This document shows, in pieces, positions 23,472-33,278 of a DNA stretch of 64,000 nt. The stretch spans positions 1-64,000 of the forward strand of contig NZ_PQHZ01000003.1 in assembly GCF_003385185.1 (NCBI RefSeq), written 5' to 3'. The translations under genes and the position numbers were made by a program. The DNA comes from Amycolatopsis palatopharyngis. Its GTDB lineage: Bacteria; Actinomycetota; Actinomycetes; Mycobacteriales; Pseudonocardiaceae. Each line of letters starts with the position of its first letter. The stretch's first letter is position 1. Below the pieces are notes generated by a model that had not been told where the DNA came from, made no database searches, and saw only the letters and a list, made by a program, of their open reading frames with translations.

Positions 23472-25165
23472 TTCAGTCCGGTCACCTCTCCGTTGTCGTC
23501 GATGTCGATCCGCTCGGCCGCCGGATGCGAACCGAGCCCGGGCATCGTACGCATGTCCCCGCAGATCGGGTAGACGAAACCCGCGCCGACCGACGCCCTG
23601 ACCTCCCGTACCGGCAGCGTCCATCCGGTTGGTGCACCGACGAGACTCGGGTCCGAGCTCAACGAAAGGTGGGTCTTGGCGATACACACCGGCAGCCGCC
23701 CGAACCCGTTGGACTCGTAGTCGTCGATCGCCCGCGCTGCCGAGCGTTCATAGCTGACACCGGCCGCCCCGTACACTCGCGTCGCGATCGTCTCGATCTT
23801 CGTCCGCAGGTCGGCCGAGTCCGGGTAGAGCAGCCGGAACTCACTCGGCTCGTCGGCGGCCTCCATCACGGCCTCGGCCAGTTCGAGCGCCCCCTTGCCG
23901 CCACCGGTGAAGTGGTGGCTCACCGACACGCGCGCACCCGCCTCCTCGGCCACCGTCCGGATGGCGTTGTGCTCGCTGGGGTGATCAGTGGGGAAGGCAT
24001 TGATCGCGACGACCGGAGACACACCATGCAACCGGATGTTGTCGATCTGTTTTCGAAGATTCGCCGCGCCGGCCAGCACGTCGTCCGGATTCTCCGCCAA
24101 CAGTTCCTGGGGAAGGTCGCGCCCGGCCACCACCCGGTAGCGGCCCGAGTGCGCCTTGAGCGCGCGAACCGTCGCCACCAGCACCGCGGCGTCCGGTACC
24201 AGTCCCGAGTTCCGGCACTTGATGTTGAAGAAGCGCTCCGCGCCCATGTCCGCGCCGAACCCCGCCTCGGTGACCACGTAGTCGGCCCCCCGCGTGGCGA
24301 TCAGGTCCGCCACGATCGAGGAGTTGCCGTGGGCGATATTGCCGAACGGTCCAGCGTGCACCAGCACAGGCGTGTTCTCGACCGTCTGCATCAGGTTCGG
24401 CTTGATCGCCTCTCGCATCAGCACGGTCATCGCTCCAGCCGCGCCGATCTCCTCGGCCGAAACCGGCACCCCACCGCTGGTGTAGCCGACCACGATGCGA
24501 CCGAGGCGCGAGCGCATGTCCCGCAACGAGGTGGACAGTGCGAGTATCGCCATCACCTCGCTCGCGGCGGTGATGTCGAAACCGGTCTGCCGCGGGGTGC
24601 CGTCCGCGCTTCCGCCGAGCCCGGTGATCACCGAACGCAGCTCGCGGTCGTTGACGTCGAGCACTCGTCGCCAGGTGATCCGCTGTGGATCCAGGCCGAG
24701 CCGGTTTCCCTTGTGCAGATGATTGCCGACCATCGCGGCCAGTATGTTGTGCGCGGCGGTGACCGCGTGCATGTCGCCGGTGAGATGAAGGTTGATCGCC
24801 TCCATCGGAACCACCTGGCTGTACCCGCCTCCCGCCGCTCCGCCCTTGATGCCGAAGGTCGGCCCCATCGACGGCTGCCGGATGGCCACGGCAGCGTTCC
24901 TGCCGAGCTGCCGGAGTGCCTGGCCGAGCCCGACAGTGGTGGTGGTCTTTCCCTCCCCGAGCGGGGTCGGCGTGATCGCGGAAACCACGACGTATTTGCC
25001 GCGTGGCCGAGTTCCGAGTTCGTCGACGGCATCCAGGTCGATCTTGGCGACGTTGGGCCCGTAACTCTCGAGCAGGTGCGGCCCCAGGCCGAGTGAGGCG
25101 GCGATCTCGCCGAGGGGCCGCATCGTGGCCGCGCGGGATATCTCCAGATCGGACGGAATACTCAT
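23468..25165 (-). CDS. fhs: formate--tetrahydrofolate ligase
   Basis: 565 residues from ATG 25165, which overlaps the MetF stop (ATGA). The family hallmarks are present, including the nucleotide loop TPLGEGKTTTTVGLGQAL (about 70-87) and the following RQPSMGPTFGIKGGAAGGG. The length is normal for Fhs. In this oxidative setting it would run toward formate release, making ATP from 10-formyl-THF, rather than formate assimilation. It sits between MetF and the FchA-like protein with coupled translation on both sides. Confidence 0.92.
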   Translation of the reverse strand: MSIPSDLEISRAATMRPLGEIAASLGLGPHLLESYGPNVAKIDLDAVDELGTRPRGKYVVVSAITPTPLGEGKTTTTVGLGQALRQLGRNAAVAIRQPSMGPTFGIKGGAAGGGYSQVVPMEAINLHLTGDMHAVTAAHNILAAMVGNHLHKGNRLGLDPQRITWRRVLDVNDRELRSVITGLGGSADGTPRQTGFDITAASEVMAILALSTSLRDMRSRLGRIVVGYTSGGVPVSAEEIGAAGAMTVLMREAIKPNLMQTVENTPVLVHAGPFGNIAHGNSSIVADLIATRGADYVVTEAGFGADMGAERFFNIKCRNSGLVPDAAVLVATVRALKAHSGRYRVVAGRDLPQELLAENPDDVLAGAANLRKQIDNIRLHGVSPVVAINAFPTDHPSEHNAIRTVAEEAGARVSVSHHFTGGGKGALELAEAVMEAADEPSEFRLLYPDSADLRTKIETIATRVYGAAGVSYERSAARAIDDYESNGFGRLPVCIAKTHLSLSSDPSLVGAPTGWTLPVREVRASVGAGFVYPICGDMRTMPGLGSHPAAERIDIDDNGEVTGLN

Positions 25166-26007
25166 GCTGGCACCTCCTGTAGCCGGGCGGCGAGCTGGTG
25201 GCTCCAATCCCGGGTCCTGGCGATCTCGTTGAAGGTGAAGAAGTGCCATCCCGCGATCCGGTTCGCGGGATCGACGACGGCCGGTACGAGCTGGGTCAGC
25301 AGCTCCTCCGGCGTGTATCGGGTGACCAGTCTGCTGAGGACGGAGTGTTGCGAACGCAGAAACCTCATCGAATCGCCGAGGCCGATCTTGAGGGAGATCC
25401 GAAGCAGCTTCGAAGCGTCCACCACACCGGGTGCACCGAGATGGATGGGAAGCGTGATCCCGCGTTCCCGCACCGCATGTATCCAGGAGATGATGGTCGC
25501 CGGGTCGTAGCAGATCTGGGAGACGATGTAGTCGGCATATCGCGACTTCTCGTGCATGGCCTGAATCGTGGCCTGGTCGGAGATGAACGAGTGCCGCTCG
25601 GGGTAGCCGGTGATGCCGACCCGTGCGGGTCTGCGTTCGAGTTCACTCATCGCACGAAGCAGCGCGATCGCGTCACCGAACTCTCCCGCGGGCGTGTCCA
25701 CATCCCCCGCGACCACGAAAACCTCGGCGATTCCCAGATCGGCGACCCGGTCGAGCAGTGACACGAGTGCCCGGCGATCCTGGATCATTCTCGCGGCAAG
25801 GTGAGGGACCACCCGCATGCCGAGCCCGGTCAGCTGCCCGGCGATGTCCAGAGTGGTCGCGACGCCCTTGCGGGGTGAGGATGTCACGGTCACCGTGGTA
25901 CCCGCGGCCAGCTCCGATACCTGGTCGACGACGCCACGCAGCGGCAGCACCTCGAACCGTGCGTTCAGCAGGTGCCGCCGCAGCACCGCGTACCCGTGAC
26001 TACTCAT
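25162..26007 (-). CDS. metF: methylenetetrahydrofolate reductase family protein
   Basis: 281 residues, a MetF-type FAD barrel: TVTSSPRKGVATTLDIAGQL near 38-57, VPHLAAR near 65-71, and the VGITGYPERHSF and QICYDPATI segments. It normally interconverts 5-methyl- and 5,10-methylene-THF. In an operon with a methyl-THF-producing demethylase and Fhs it would work in the oxidative direction, returning methyl groups to the C1 pool. It starts 15 bases after the demethylase gene. Confidence 0.85.
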   Translation of the reverse strand: MSSHGYAVLRRHLLNARFEVLPLRGVVDQVSELAAGTTVTVTSSPRKGVATTLDIAGQLTGLGMRVVPHLAARMIQDRRALVSLLDRVADLGIAEVFVVAGDVDTPAGEFGDAIALLRAMSELERRPARVGITGYPERHSFISDQATIQAMHEKSRYADYIVSQICYDPATIISWIHAVRERGITLPIHLGAPGVVDASKLLRISLKIGLGDSMRFLRSQHSVLSRLVTRYTPEELLTQLVPAVVDPANRIAGWHFFTFNEIARTRDWSHQLAARLQEVPA

Positions 26008-26022
26008 CGGACCGGTTCCCGG

Positions 26023-27225
26023 CTAGACCGGCGCAGCGGTGCGCTCGAGGCGTTTGGGAATGTCCTTCGTCGGGTCCAGGAAAGGCTTTTCCACCACTAC
26101 GGCGTCCTGCGTGCCGTGCTGGGTCTCGACGAGCAGGCGCGTGCCGATCTCCTGGTATTCGATCGGCACCATCGCGTAGCCGACGTTGCGATCCAGACGT
26201 GGTGAATGACAGGCGGAGGTGACCTCGCCGACGCGCGCGCCGCCCGGCTCGTGCACAGCGAACACGTCGATCATCGACCCGTCGTTGAAGCTGCCCACAC
26301 TTGGCCCACCGATCTCGACGCCGACGAGTTTCCGGCTGATCCCCGTCTCCTTGATCCGGCGCAGCGCGTCCTTGCCGACGAAGTCAGCCTCCTGCTCCAG
26401 ATCGACCATCCAGGTCGACTCGAACCCGTACCCCACTTCGAACGGGTTGGTGTCGTAGGTGATGTCGTTGCCCCAGGACAGGATGCCTGCCTCGATGCGG
26501 CGGATGTGACACGGTCCGATCACCCGGAGATCGTGCGGCCTGCCGGCCTCCCAGATCCGGTCCCACAACCGGACACCGTCCCGGCTTGCGTTGTGCAGGT
26601 AGATCTCGTACCCGAGTTCGGCTGTGAAACCGGTACGGGAGACCACCACGTCCATTCCGTCGAGCTGCCGTTCGACCGCATAGTAGTAGGGAACGTCCAG
26701 AATGGACTCGCCGAACAGGTCCACCATGACCTTGCTCGACCTTGGCCCCTGCACCTGAACCGGACCCACGTCAGGCTCGGAGATCTGTACGTTCATGCCG
26801 AGGTTGTAGGCGAGGCCCTTGGCCCAGAGCAGGACATCGCTGTCGGCGAGTGACAACCAGAAGTGGTTCTCACCGAGACGGAGCAGCACCGGGTCGTTGA
26901 TGATCCCGCCGTCGGCGTTCGTGACGAACACGTACTTGCACTGCCCGACCTTGCACTTCGTCAGATCCCTCGGGACGAGCATGTTGGTGAACTCGAACGC
27001 GTCCGGCCCGGTGATCTCCACCTGCCGCTCGACACCGACGTCCCACAGCGTCACGGCTTCGAGCAGGTGCCAGTACTCACCGACCGGATCGCCGTAGTGA
27101 CGCGGATGGTAGGTGTGGTTGTAGACGCTGTAGAGCCCGACGTGGTGCTTGCGCGAGGCGTAGAAGTACGGTGACTTGCGGATCCGCGGGTACTGCAGGA
27201 TTCCGGGCTGTGGGTTGATGGTCAT
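26023..27225 (-). CDS. DmdA-like THF-dependent demethylase (GcvT fold)
   Basis: 400 residues from ATG 27225 (AAGGAGAG upstream). It is a stand-alone GcvT-type protein without an FAD domain. Conserved blocks, LWDVGVERQVEI (60-71), PRDLTKCKVGQCKY (85-98), NDPVLLRL (110-117) and SLADSDVLLWAKG (125-137), closely resemble DMSP demethylase DmdA, which moves a methyl group to THF to give 5-methyl-THF. The substrate here is open: no DmdB/C/D genes are seen, while glycine betaine genes surround it. A betaine:THF methyltransferase activity is therefore a plausible alternative to DMSP demethylation. MetF directly downstream fits a 5-methyl-THF product. Confidence 0.75.
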   Translation of the reverse strand: MTINPQPGILQYPRIRKSPYFYASRKHHVGLYSVYNHTYHPRHYGDPVGEYWHLLEAVTLWDVGVERQVEITGPDAFEFTNMLVPRDLTKCKVGQCKYVFVTNADGGIINDPVLLRLGENHFWLSLADSDVLLWAKGLAYNLGMNVQISEPDVGPVQVQGPRSSKVMVDLFGESILDVPYYYAVERQLDGMDVVVSRTGFTAELGYEIYLHNASRDGVRLWDRIWEAGRPHDLRVIGPCHIRRIEAGILSWGNDITYDTNPFEVGYGFESTWMVDLEQEADFVGKDALRRIKETGISRKLVGVEIGGPSVGSFNDGSMIDVFAVHEPGGARVGEVTSACHSPRLDRNVGYAMVPIEYQEIGTRLLVETQHGTQDAVVVEKPFLDPTKDIPKRLERTAAPV

Positions 27226-27260
27226 GGCACTCTCCTTCACGTCGTCGGCGGATTCGGCGG

Positions 27261-29762
27261 TCATTGCCGCATCCGGTGCATCTCTGGATCCAGCACGGGG
27301 TCGGCCACGACCGTTGCCGGATGTCGCTTGTCGAAGTAGGAGATCTCCAGTCCGGTGCCCTCCACGGCGAGGTCGGCGGGCAACCAGGCGTAGGCCAGGC
27401 TGGCGCCGACGGTATGGCCGTACGCCGCGCTGGTGGTGAAGCCGACCACCCCGCGTTCCGGTGCTTCCGGCGCGTGCACGGCCTCGGACCCCAGCAGCAC
27501 GGTGCCGTCGTCGACGGTCAGGCACCGCAACCGCCGGCGCGGGGACCGCTCCCTGCGGCGCAGGAGCGCGTCCCGGCCGATGAACTCGCCCTTGCCGGGT
27601 TTGACGGCGAAGCCGAGCCCGGCCTCGTCCGGATCGTGCAGGCTCCACATGTCTGTGCCCCAGGCCCGGTAGCCCTTCTCGATGCGCATCCCGTTGAACG
27701 CACCGCGCCCTGCGGCGATCACCCCGTGGGCGGCTGCCGCCTCGCTCAACAGATCCCACAGCCGCAGGCCGAACTCGGCACTGGTGTAGATCTCCCAGCC
27801 GAGTTCGCCTACATAGGACAGCCGCAGTGCGGTCACCGGCACCTCGGCGACGAAGAACCGCTTGGCACGGAAGAACCGGAAGGCCTCGTTCGAGATGTCG
27901 GTACTGGCCAGCGGGCCGAGTACATCACGTGCACGCGGACCCCAGAGACCGACACAGCAGGTACCACCGGTGATGTCCCGGACGTGGGTGGTGTCATCGG
28001 CATGCGCCTGAAGCCAGGCGATGTCGCGCCTGCCGTTGAGTCCGACCTGGAACGTGTCCTCGGACAGCCGGGCCACGGTGATGTCGGCTCGGATCCCTCC
28101 CGTCGGTTCGAGCATCAGGGTGTAGGTGACGTAGCCCGGCGGCCGGTCGAGCTGGTTGGTCGTCAGTCGCTGCAGCAGGTTCAGCGCACCTCGGCCGCTG
28201 ACCTCGGCCCGGGCCAGGGAGGTCATATCGTACAGCCCGCCGCGTTCACGGGTGACCTGGTGTTCGGCGCCGACGATCGGGGAGTAGTACCTGCCCGCCC
28301 ACGGTCCAGGGCCGGTGATGTCACGCCCCCGGACCAGGTGAGCGTTGCTCTCGAACCAGTGCGGGCGCTCCCAGCCGTTCGCCTCGAGGAAGACGCCGCC
28401 GAGTTCGCGCTGGCGAAGATAGAACGGGCTGGTGCGTAACGGCCTCGGCTGCTCGGGAGGCTGCTGCGGATGAATGATGTCGTAGACCTCGCGGAAGCTC
28501 TGAGATCCACGTTGGGACACATAGGACGGACTGTGGGCGAAGTCCTCGAAGCGCCGGACGTCCGCGGCGCGCAGGTCGATACTCGGGACACCTTCGGCCA
28601 TCCACTCCGCGACCGCACGCCCGACCCCGCCGCCATGGGTGATCCACACCGCCTCCGCGAGCCAGAAGTTGTCCACCTCCTTACTCGGCCCGAGCAGTGG
28701 CATACCGTCCGAGGTGAACAGGAACAGTCCGTTCATCCCCTCGGAAACCTGGGTGTGCCCGAGTTCGGGCAACAGACGCACGGCGTCCTGCCACGGCCCG
28801 CCGAAATCCTCGGCGGTGAACGGCTGCACCGAGGGCATCCCCTTCCATGCCCCGCCCTCGGAAGGTGCTTCGGCGCCGCTGCCGGACGTGCTGACCGATA
28901 TTTCCTCGGCGCGCACGGGCATCGGGCGGTGCTGGTAGGACCCGATGCCGTACCGGTCGTGAATCTGGCGGAAGTACATCGAGCGGTCCTGATGCCGCAG
29001 GATGGGCTGGGCGACCTCGACGCCCGCCGCCGGATCCTTGAGGCCGGGATCGTTCAGTCCGGGAAGCGCTGTGGTGACCGCGTACTGGTGCGCCAGTGGC
29101 TGAGCCGGCACCGAAACACCGGCCAGTGCGGCGACCGCGGGTCCCCAGATCCCGGCGGAGCAGAGCACACGTTCGACCGCGACCGTTCCCCGCGTCGTTC
29201 GCACGGCGCGAACCCTGCCGTCACTGATATCGAAACCGGTCACCCTCGTGTCCGCCTGGAAGCGCACACCGCGAGACCGCGCGGCACGGGCCATCGCCTC
29301 GGCCGCCCGAACCGGTTTCGCGATCCCGTCGGTCGGGGTGTACAGACCGCCGTGAATCCGTGCCGGATCGACCTGCGGGATGCGGGCGTGTACCTCGGCG
29401 GGCCCGATCAGTTCGGCGTCGATGCCCCATGCACGCGCCAGGCCGAGCTTGCGCTCGAGGTCCAGCCAGCGCTCCCGGGTGGTCGCGACCTCGATACCGC
29501 CGACCTGATGGAAGCACGGTTTGCCGTCGAGCTCGTCCGAGGTGAAGCGCTCGACGGTGTAGGCCGCCAGTTGGCTCAGCAGTTGTGCTGCGTTCGTCTG
29601 GAACACCAGCCCTGGCGCGTGGGAGCTGGACCCGCCCGTGGCGAAGAGAGGGCCTTGCTCGAGTACCAACACGTCGGTGATGCCCAGGTCAGCGAGGTGG
29701 TAAGCGGTGCTGCAACCCACGATGCCGGCACCGATGACGACGGTCTGCGCGCTGGAGTCCAT
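27261..29762 (-). CDS. dimethylglycine oxidase/dehydrogenase-family protein 1
   Basis: 833 residues from ATG 29762. The N-terminal FAD domain (about 5-400) has VVIGAGIVGCSTAYHL and the [13 protein letters not shown] segment whose His corresponds to the covalent flavin attachment site in Arthrobacter dimethylglycine oxidase. The FAO middle domain and the C-terminal GcvT folate domain (about 430-830) follow. It should oxidatively demethylate dimethylglycine or a related N-methyl amine and pass the C1 unit to THF. It is the first gene of the operon leading to the DmdA-like protein, MetF, Fhs and the FchA-like protein. Tandem IclR-type sites lie upstream. Confidence 0.85.
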   Translation of the reverse strand: MDSSAQTVVIGAGIVGCSTAYHLADLGITDVLVLEQGPLFATGGSSSHAPGLVFQTNAAQLLSQLAAYTVERFTSDELDGKPCFHQVGGIEVATTRERWLDLERKLGLARAWGIDAELIGPAEVHARIPQVDPARIHGGLYTPTDGIAKPVRAAEAMARAARSRGVRFQADTRVTGFDISDGRVRAVRTTRGTVAVERVLCSAGIWGPAVAALAGVSVPAQPLAHQYAVTTALPGLNDPGLKDPAAGVEVAQPILRHQDRSMYFRQIHDRYGIGSYQHRPMPVRAEEISVSTSGSGAEAPSEGGAWKGMPSVQPFTAEDFGGPWQDAVRLLPELGHTQVSEGMNGLFLFTSDGMPLLGPSKEVDNFWLAEAVWITHGGGVGRAVAEWMAEGVPSIDLRAADVRRFEDFAHSPSYVSQRGSQSFREVYDIIHPQQPPEQPRPLRTSPFYLRQRELGGVFLEANGWERPHWFESNAHLVRGRDITGPGPWAGRYYSPIVGAEHQVTRERGGLYDMTSLARAEVSGRGALNLLQRLTTNQLDRPPGYVTYTLMLEPTGGIRADITVARLSEDTFQVGLNGRRDIAWLQAHADDTTHVRDITGGTCCVGLWGPRARDVLGPLASTDISNEAFRFFRAKRFFVAEVPVTALRLSYVGELGWEIYTSAEFGLRLWDLLSEAAAAHGVIAAGRGAFNGMRIEKGYRAWGTDMWSLHDPDEAGLGFAVKPGKGEFIGRDALLRRRERSPRRRLRCLTVDDGTVLLGSEAVHAPEAPERGVVGFTTSAAYGHTVGASLAYAWLPADLAVEGTGLEISYFDKRHPATVVADPVLDPEMHRMRQ

Positions 29763-30179
29763 AACGGCCGCCTTCAAAGCATTGCGTGTAGGGCAACTAA
29801 TCGCGTTATACGCAACAGTGCGCCGAGCTCCGGCTGTGCGTCAAGTCACTTGTCGTACTACATTTAGGTGACGATCGACCCACTGCTATTGCTTTTCCTT
29901 GTCGGGCGAGTGGGTTAGCCGCGGCTGTCTGGATGGCTCGTCCACGAGGCCGAGTGACGCCGCTCGGCGACGTAACCGCGCCGCGGCGAGCGCGACGAGG
30001 TCCAGTGCGAGGAACCGGCGATGCCCGAATCCCCGATCGGGCATGGACATCGGTGCGCCGTCCGTGTACGAATGTACGCAAATCTGTGGCGGAAGCCACA
30101 GGGCAGGTTCTCTGGGCCAGGCAGTCAGGCACGAATCGCGTGCGAACTCGGCCCGCCTCAAGAGGAAAGGTGACCGCGC
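29763..30179. promoter_or_regulatory. divergent regulatory region between DMGO-like gene 1 and betT
   Basis: This 417-base gap holds no convincing gene. Two TTGCG-N5-CGCAA-type sites, at 29782-29796 and 29801-29815, lie 19 bp apart close to the DMGO-like start. Near betT, GTACGAATGTACGCA at 30066-30080 matches the betB/TetR operator at 14 of 15 positions. An 8-bp inverted repeat (ATGCCCGA at 30021-30028, TCGGGCAT at 30037-30044) precedes it. Confidence 0.6.
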
Positions 30180-32312
30180 TTGTCTACAACTGGCGAACCT
30201 GATGCCCAAGCCGGACAGGACCGAGGGACGTCGACGGGCGGACCTTCAGGCGCGATCGCCGCTGCGAAGGAGAGCAGGGTCAATCCGGTGGTGTTCGCCG
30301 GAGCGTCGGTGATCATCCTGGCCATCTCGATCTGGGCGATCATCACACCGGCCGGTGCCGAACAGGCCATCGGCACAGTGGTGGGCTGGATCTCGAGCGG
30401 CTTCGGCTGGTACTACTTCCTCGCCGCCACGCTGTTTCTCGTCTTCGTGGTGTACGTCGCCTCCTCGCAGTACGGCAAGGTCAAACTCGGCCCGCAGCAC
30501 TCGCGGCCCGATTACGGCCTGTTCGCCTGGGCGTCCATGCTTTTCGCCGCTGGTATCGGTATCGACCTGATGTTCTTCTCGGTCGCCGAACCCGTCACGC
30601 AGTACCTCGCCCCGCCGGACGGCGCTCCCGAAACGATCGAGGCGGCGCGCCAGGCGATGGTGTGGTCCCTGTTCCACTACGGGATCACCGGGTGGGCCAT
30701 GTACGCGCTCATGGGGATGGCGCTGGGTTACTTCGCCTACCGTCACGGCCTGCCGTTGAGTATCCGCTCGGCGTTGTATCCCCTCATCGGCAGGCGCATT
30801 CACGGCCGGATCGGCCACGGTGTCGATATCGCCGCGGTCCTCGGCACCATCTTCGGCATCGCCACCTCGCTCGGGATCGGGGTGGTGCAACTGAACTTCG
30901 GGTTGAACTTCCTCTTCGGCGTCCCCGAAGGCGTGCCCGCACAGATCGGACTGATCGCCGTCGCCGTGTTCATGACGACCGTGTCCGCGTTCGCGGGTGT
31001 GGACAAGGGAATCCGCAGGCTCTCCGAGCTCAACGTCGTGCTCGCCATCGGCATGATGATCTACATCATGATCCACGAGGATCCGCTGTACCTGCTCAAC
31101 GGTCTCGTGCTGAACATCGGTGACTACGTCAGTGGCTTCACCGGGATGACGCTGAACACCTTCGCCTACGACCAGCCGACCGAATGGCTCAACAGCTGGA
31201 CGCTGTTCTTCTGGGCGTGGTGGATCGCGTGGGCGCCCTTCGTCGGCCTGTTCCTCGCCCGGATCTCCCGCGGCCGGACCATCCGCCAGTTCGTGGCCGC
31301 CACCCTGATCATCCCGTTCCTGTTCACCCTCAGCTGGTTGTCCATTCTGGGCAACAGCGCGCTACGTGTGGTGCGCGACGGCGACACCGAGTTCGGCCAG
31401 ACCGCGATGAACGCTCCCGAACAGGGCTTCTACCTGCTTCTCACCCAGTATCCGGGAGTCACGTTCAGTGCCGGTCTCGCCACCTTCGTCGGGCTGCTGT
31501 TCTACGTGACCTCGGCCGATTCGGGTGCGCTGGTGATGGGCAACTTCACCTCGCACCTCAAGACCGCGACCACCGACTCGGCTCGCTGGGTCCGGGTCTA
31601 CTGGGCTGTCGCCACCGGCCTGCTCACCCTGGCGATGCTGATCGTCGGGGGAGTGACGACCCTGCAGTACGCGACCATCATCATGGGCCTGCCCTTCTCC
31701 TTCGTGATGTTCCTGATCATGTGGGGCCTCTACAAGGCGCTGCGCGTCGAACGGTTCCGTGAGGACAGTTTCCGGACCAGCCTCCCCTCGTCGCTGTCGG
31801 AGCGAACCCAGGCCGAGGGCCGGGGCGCGCCGCGCGGCTGGCGGCAGCGGTTGACCCGGGTCATGAGCTATCCGGGCCGCCACGCCGCAGCCAGGTTCAT
31901 CGATGAGGTGAGCAGGCCCGCGTTCGCCGAGGTCGCCGAGGAGCTGTGCACGCAGGGAGCACGGGCCGAGGTAAGCGAAGGCCTGACCGACGACAGCGAT
32001 CTCCCGCACCTCGCCCTGAACGTCGCGCTCGGCGATGAAGAGGAGTTCACCTATCGGATCCGGCCAGGGGAGAAGAAGACCCCTTCGTTCGCTCTGAGTT
32101 CGTTGAACACGCAGAACACCTACTTCCGTTACGAGGTGTATCTGACCGAGGGAAGCCAGGGCTACGACGTACTCGGTTACAGCAAGGAACAGCTCATCGG
32201 CGACATCCTCGACCAGTACGAACGGCACCTCGAATTTCTCCGGCTGCATCGGGAAACGGTGGGCGGTGACGCGCTGCCGGACCGCGATCACGCTTCGGTT
32301 GAGGCGGACTGA
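30180..32312 (+). CDS. betT: BCCT-family choline transporter (BetT type)
   Basis: 710 residues from TTG 30180, with AGGAAAGG upstream. Twelve hydrophobic spans lie between about 35 and 520, with the BCCT tryptophan box (LFFWAWWIAWAPFVGLF) and a long hydrophilic C-terminal tail (about 190 residues) of the sort found in osmosensing BetT proteins. The TM3 motif is AAGIGID with Asp129; in BCCT carriers this position is Gly in Na+-coupled betaine carriers and Asp in H+-coupled choline carriers. Choline is therefore the expected substrate. The promoter has a site matching the betB operator. Confidence 0.88.
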   Translation: MSTTGEPDAQAGQDRGTSTGGPSGAIAAAKESRVNPVVFAGASVIILAISIWAIITPAGAEQAIGTVVGWISSGFGWYYFLAATLFLVFVVYVASSQYGKVKLGPQHSRPDYGLFAWASMLFAAGIGIDLMFFSVAEPVTQYLAPPDGAPETIEAARQAMVWSLFHYGITGWAMYALMGMALGYFAYRHGLPLSIRSALYPLIGRRIHGRIGHGVDIAAVLGTIFGIATSLGIGVVQLNFGLNFLFGVPEGVPAQIGLIAVAVFMTTVSAFAGVDKGIRRLSELNVVLAIGMMIYIMIHEDPLYLLNGLVLNIGDYVSGFTGMTLNTFAYDQPTEWLNSWTLFFWAWWIAWAPFVGLFLARISRGRTIRQFVAATLIIPFLFTLSWLSILGNSALRVVRDGDTEFGQTAMNAPEQGFYLLLTQYPGVTFSAGLATFVGLLFYVTSADSGALVMGNFTSHLKTATTDSARWVRVYWAVATGLLTLAMLIVGGVTTLQYATIIMGLPFSFVMFLIMWGLYKALRVERFREDSFRTSLPSSLSERTQAEGRGAPRGWRQRLTRVMSYPGRHAAARFIDEVSRPAFAEVAEELCTQGARAEVSEGLTDDSDLPHLALNVALGDEEEFTYRIRPGEKKTPSFALSSLNTQNTYFRYEVYLTEGSQGYDVLGYSKEQLIGDILDQYERHLEFLRLHRETVGGDALPDRDHASVEAD

Positions 32313-32417
32313 CAGGGATCTTCCGCGGATGCCGTATGCGCTGGGCGGGGCCGGTCCTGGGCAACACGACAAGACGGCCGAATCGGACCGGATTGCGCCA
32401 GCGGTTATTGTTGCGCT

Positions 32418-33200
32418 ATGGGAAACTCCGACGACGGCAAGCCACCGGTGCTCGTGCAGTCGGTCGATCGGGCGATCAGCGTCCTCGAGCTACTCGCGAG
32501 CAACGGCGGAGCAGGCATCACCGAAATCGCTGGAAACCTGGGCGTGCACAAGTCGACCGTGTCCCGGTTGCTCGGTGCACTCGAGGCGCGCGGCATGGTG
32601 GAACAGCAAGGTGAGCGCGGCAAGTTCACCATCGGATTCGGCATCGTCCGGCTGGCCGGTGCCGCGGCCGGTCAGCTCGACCTCGCCCGCCTCGGGACTC
32701 CGGTCTGCGAATCCCTCGCCGAGAAGCTGGGCGAGACCGTCAACATCGCCGTGCTCGACGGTTCGGTGGCCATCAACATCTGTCAGGCGCGCGGTACCGC
32801 CGCTGTCGCTGCCCAGAACTGGACAGGGCAACGGACGCCGTTGCACGCCACATCGAGCGGGAAGGTCCTGCTCGCGAACGCCGACGAAGCGGACCGGGAA
32901 CGGATCCTCGGCGGGCCGCAGCCGTCGTACACACCTCGAACCGTCACCGATCCGGACGAGCTGCGGTCGATGCTGCAGGTCGTCGCAGACGACGGCTACG
33001 CCACCTCGTACGAGGAGCTGGAACTGGGCCTGCACGCCGTGTCCGTGCCTGTGCTCGGCAAGAACAGTGAAGTGATCGCCGCCATCAGTGCGTCCGGTCC
33101 CGCGTATCGCTTGTCCCGTAAGCGAATCCGGCAAATCGTCGAGGACCTGCGCACGGGTGCCGCCGAGCTGTCAAACCAGTTGGGCTACTTCAACCAGTAG
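32418..33200 (+). CDS. IclR-family regulator 2
   Basis: 260 residues, a close paralogue of the regulator at 22056. The shared parts include the recognition helix VHKSTVSRLL, EQQGERGKF and GETVNIAVLDGSVAIN. It precedes and is co-directional with the DMGO-like gene at 33362, with 161 bases between them that carry two tandem sites. TTGCG at 32411-32415 lies just before its own ATG and another at 32393-32397. The two regulators probably share a DNA target; differences in the effector domain may let them read different metabolites. Confidence 0.88.
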   Translation: MGNSDDGKPPVLVQSVDRAISVLELLASNGGAGITEIAGNLGVHKSTVSRLLGALEARGMVEQQGERGKFTIGFGIVRLAGAAAGQLDLARLGTPVCESLAEKLGETVNIAVLDGSVAINICQARGTAAVAAQNWTGQRTPLHATSSGKVLLANADEADRERILGGPQPSYTPRTVTDPDELRSMLQVVADDGYATSYEELELGLHAVSVPVLGKNSEVIAAISASGPAYRLSRKRIRQIVEDLRTGAAELSNQLGYFNQ

Positions 33201-33278
33201 ATCCTTTTCGTCCTGGCGCCGCACCCCGTACGGGGGTTGACAGCGCCTGTCGCAGGCCTCACATTATGTCGAGCGAAG

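Noticed and set aside
29763..30179. Small genes in the DMGO-like/betT gap
   Set aside because: The open frames there lack ribosome sites and coding bias and overlap the operators.
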